In this document: positions 62,966-64,000 of the stretch, one piece after another
Position numbering within the stretch: the first letter of the stretch is position 1
How the letters are laid out: each line of letters opens with the position of its first letter
DNA from: Pseudoxanthomonas sp. SL93
GTDB lineage: Bacteria; Pseudomonadota; Gammaproteobacteria; Xanthomonadales; Xanthomonadaceae
Reading direction: 5' to 3'
NCBI RefSeq assembly: GCF_026625825.1
Contig: NZ_CP113065.1
Coordinates: 3,038,001 to 3,102,000 of the forward strand
DNA: 64,000 bases
The notes under the pieces: generated by a model
Database searches by the model: none
Told to the model about the DNA's origin: nothing
What the model saw: the letters and a program-made list of their open reading frames with translations, nothing else
Translations under genes and position numbers: made by a program

Positions 62966-63817
62966 ATGACGAGGATTGCACGCGGGGCGATGTGGACGCT
63001 GCTGGTGGCGGTGCTCTGCTTCAGTGGCGGTTTGGCTGCCGCCGAAACCTCCTCCCTGCGCATCATGAGCTTCAACATCCGCCTGCCGGCGGAAAGCGAT
63101 GGCGTGGACTACTGGGAAACGCGCAAGCCGTTGGCCGTGCGCATGCTGCGCGAGCAGGCGCCCGACGTGATCGGCCTGCAGGAACTGGTCAAGGCCCAGG
63201 CGGACTACCTGGCGCGCGAGCTGCCCGGATACGCGTGGCTGGGCCGCGGGCGCAATGCCGACGGCAGCGGCGAACACATGGGCGTGTTCTACCGGAAGGA
63301 CCTGCTGCAGGTCGTCGAGTCCGGCGACTTCTGGCTGTCCGACACGCCCGACGTGCCGGGCAGCATCACCTGGAACCACCTGCATCCGCGCATGGTGACG
63401 TGGGCGTTGTTCCAGCGCCGCGCCGACGGCAAGCGCTTCTACCTGTTCAACACGCACCTGCCGTACCGCGACCAGGACGAGGCCGCGCGCGTGAAGGGCG
63501 CGCAGGCCATCGCGCAGCGACTGGCGCGGCTGCCCGCGGACGTGCCGGTGGTGCTGACCGGCGACTTCAACACCACGCCGGACAGCCAGGTGCACGCCGT
63601 GCTGACGCGCACCCTGCATGATGCGTGGACGACCGCGCCACGTGTGGAAGGCATCGACGCGACGTTCCACGGATTCACCGGCAGAGCGGACAAGCGCATC
63701 GACTGGATCTTCGTCAGGGGCGTTCAGCTGGAATCGATCACCTCGGTGACCACCCGTTGGAACAACCGCTATCCCTCCGACCACTTCCCGCTGGTGGCGA
63801 CACTGCGGTTGCCGTGA
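62966..63817 (+). CDS. Exported endonuclease/exonuclease/phosphatase family protein
   Basis: 283 residues from MTRIARGAMWTLLVAVLCFSGGLAAAE, a signal peptide; the longer frame adds an unlikely leader. EEP-fold motifs: LRIMSFNIRLP (Asn), VIGLQELVKAQ (metal Glu), FYLFNTHLPYRD (His), VVLTGDFNTTPDS (Asp/Asn), RIDWIFVRG and a terminal YPSDHFPLVATL (Asp-His). Complete catalytic set, so an active metal-dependent phosphodiesterase or phosphatase. Substrate (nucleic acid, sugar phosphate or phosphoinositide-like) cannot be told. Monocistronic. Confidence 0.88.
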   Translation: MTRIARGAMWTLLVAVLCFSGGLAAAETSSLRIMSFNIRLPAESDGVDYWETRKPLAVRMLREQAPDVIGLQELVKAQADYLARELPGYAWLGRGRNADGSGEHMGVFYRKDLLQVVESGDFWLSDTPDVPGSITWNHLHPRMVTWALFQRRADGKRFYLFNTHLPYRDQDEAARVKGAQAIAQRLARLPADVPVVLTGDFNTTPDSQVHAVLTRTLHDAWTTAPRVEGIDATFHGFTGRADKRIDWIFVRGVQLESITSVTTRWNNRYPSDHFPLVATLRLP

Positions 63818-63827
63818 CGCCGGCCGC

Positions 63828-64000
63828 AGGCAATCGCATCCGGAAGCCCACCGATGGGGGTCCGAAGGCCATCGATCGCACTCGGACACCCATCGATGGC
63901 TTTCGGCGCCTTGCGTGCGGGGCTCGATGTGGGGAGAGACGGGTTTCCAGGCGCCATCGATGGGGCTCCGAAAGCCATCCCATCGCTTCCGGAAACCCAT
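63828..64000. repeat. Degenerate tandem repeat with 21-bp period, running off the window
   Basis: Units begin at 63849, 63870, 63891, 63955, 63976 and 63998, all spaced by 21-22 bp or a multiple of it, with a consensus close to CATCGATGGGGCTCCGAAAG. The region between 63911 and 63954 carries two weaker units, and the bases before 63849 another. The central ATCGAT is palindromic. The minus-strand frame through it is open and gives a 7-residue repeat, so it could be either intergenic repeat DNA or the end of a repeat protein gene beyond the edge. Confidence 0.7.

Overview
The window is a high-GC stretch from a gammaproteobacterium of the family Xanthomonadaceae (Xanthomonas / Pseudoxanthomonas / Stenotrophomonas / Lysobacter group). 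This rests on an OleA that I recognise as close to the Xanthomonas campestris enzyme, an Ax21-family outer-membrane protein, the olefin cluster oleABCD, and the glnA-glnK-amtB-ntrB-ntrC arrangement. The genus cannot be fixed by reading alone. Coding density is high. I saw no tRNA, rRNA, CRISPR array, prophage or complete insertion sequence.

Layout. 1-8.4 kb: housekeeping and envelope genes (phospholipase D fragment, hotdog thioesterase, PlsC-type acyltransferase, YheT hydrolase, TPR/sulfotransferase-like protein, YbhB, a META-domain lipoprotein, UppP). 8.4-14.9 kb: nitrogen-control block glnA - small ORF - glnK - amtB - ntrB - ntrC, with a near-consensus sigma54 promoter and two NtrC-type boxes before glnA and a third NtrC box abutting the ntrB start codon. 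15-27.3 kb: sodC, a thiolase, gamma-glutamyltransferase, a DUF4349 lipoprotein, hemD-hemX-hemY, a YiiD-type thioesterase, yibN-secB-gpsA. 27.4-28.8 kb: Ax21-family protein and an orphan transposase-derived DNA-binding domain.

28.9-47.2 kb is the most interesting region. Two divergent blocks look like one murein-peptide (cell-wall peptide) foraging system. Leftward are a signal-peptide NlpC/P60 endopeptidase, an L-Ala-D/L-Glu epimerase, an RpiR/MurR-type regulator, a YkuD L,D-transpeptidase-fold protein and an APC permease. Rightward are a transglutaminase-fold protein, an Oar-type TonB receptor, an AmpD-type amidase lipoprotein, a second TonB receptor, a class C beta-lactamase-fold hydrolase, a VanX/DdpX-type D,D-dipeptidase lipoprotein and a DadA-type D-amino-acid dehydrogenase. 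The two rightward promoters share an AT-rich element fused to the same TTGAC-N17-TACA core, a candidate operator for the encoded regulator. Inferred flow: outer-membrane import through TonB receptors, periplasmic trimming by amidase, endopeptidase and dipeptidase, inner-membrane uptake by the permease, then epimerisation of L-Ala-D-Glu and oxidation of D-Ala.

47.2-53.8 kb: a small Cys-rich protein, a Cys-rich AraC-type regulator, trmL, a secreted protein of three 26-residue repeats, an SDR, an M16 protease, a DUF4156 lipoprotein. 53.8-59 kb: oleA, oleB, an opposite-strand YkgJ-type gene, oleC, oleD, with a Clp/CRP-type box before oleA and an intrinsic terminator between oleA and oleB. 59.2-64 kb: a DUF1328 membrane peptide, ubiJ-ubiB, a PfpI/DJ-1 protein, an unknown exported protein, an endonuclease/exonuclease/phosphatase protein, and a 21-bp-period tandem repeat running off the right edge.

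Several genes (hemD, ubiJ, oleC, trmL, ntrB, possibly the AraC gene and rpiR) have a -10-like hexamer 6-7 nt before ATG and no Shine-Dalgarno sequence, which suggests recurrent leaderless transcription.
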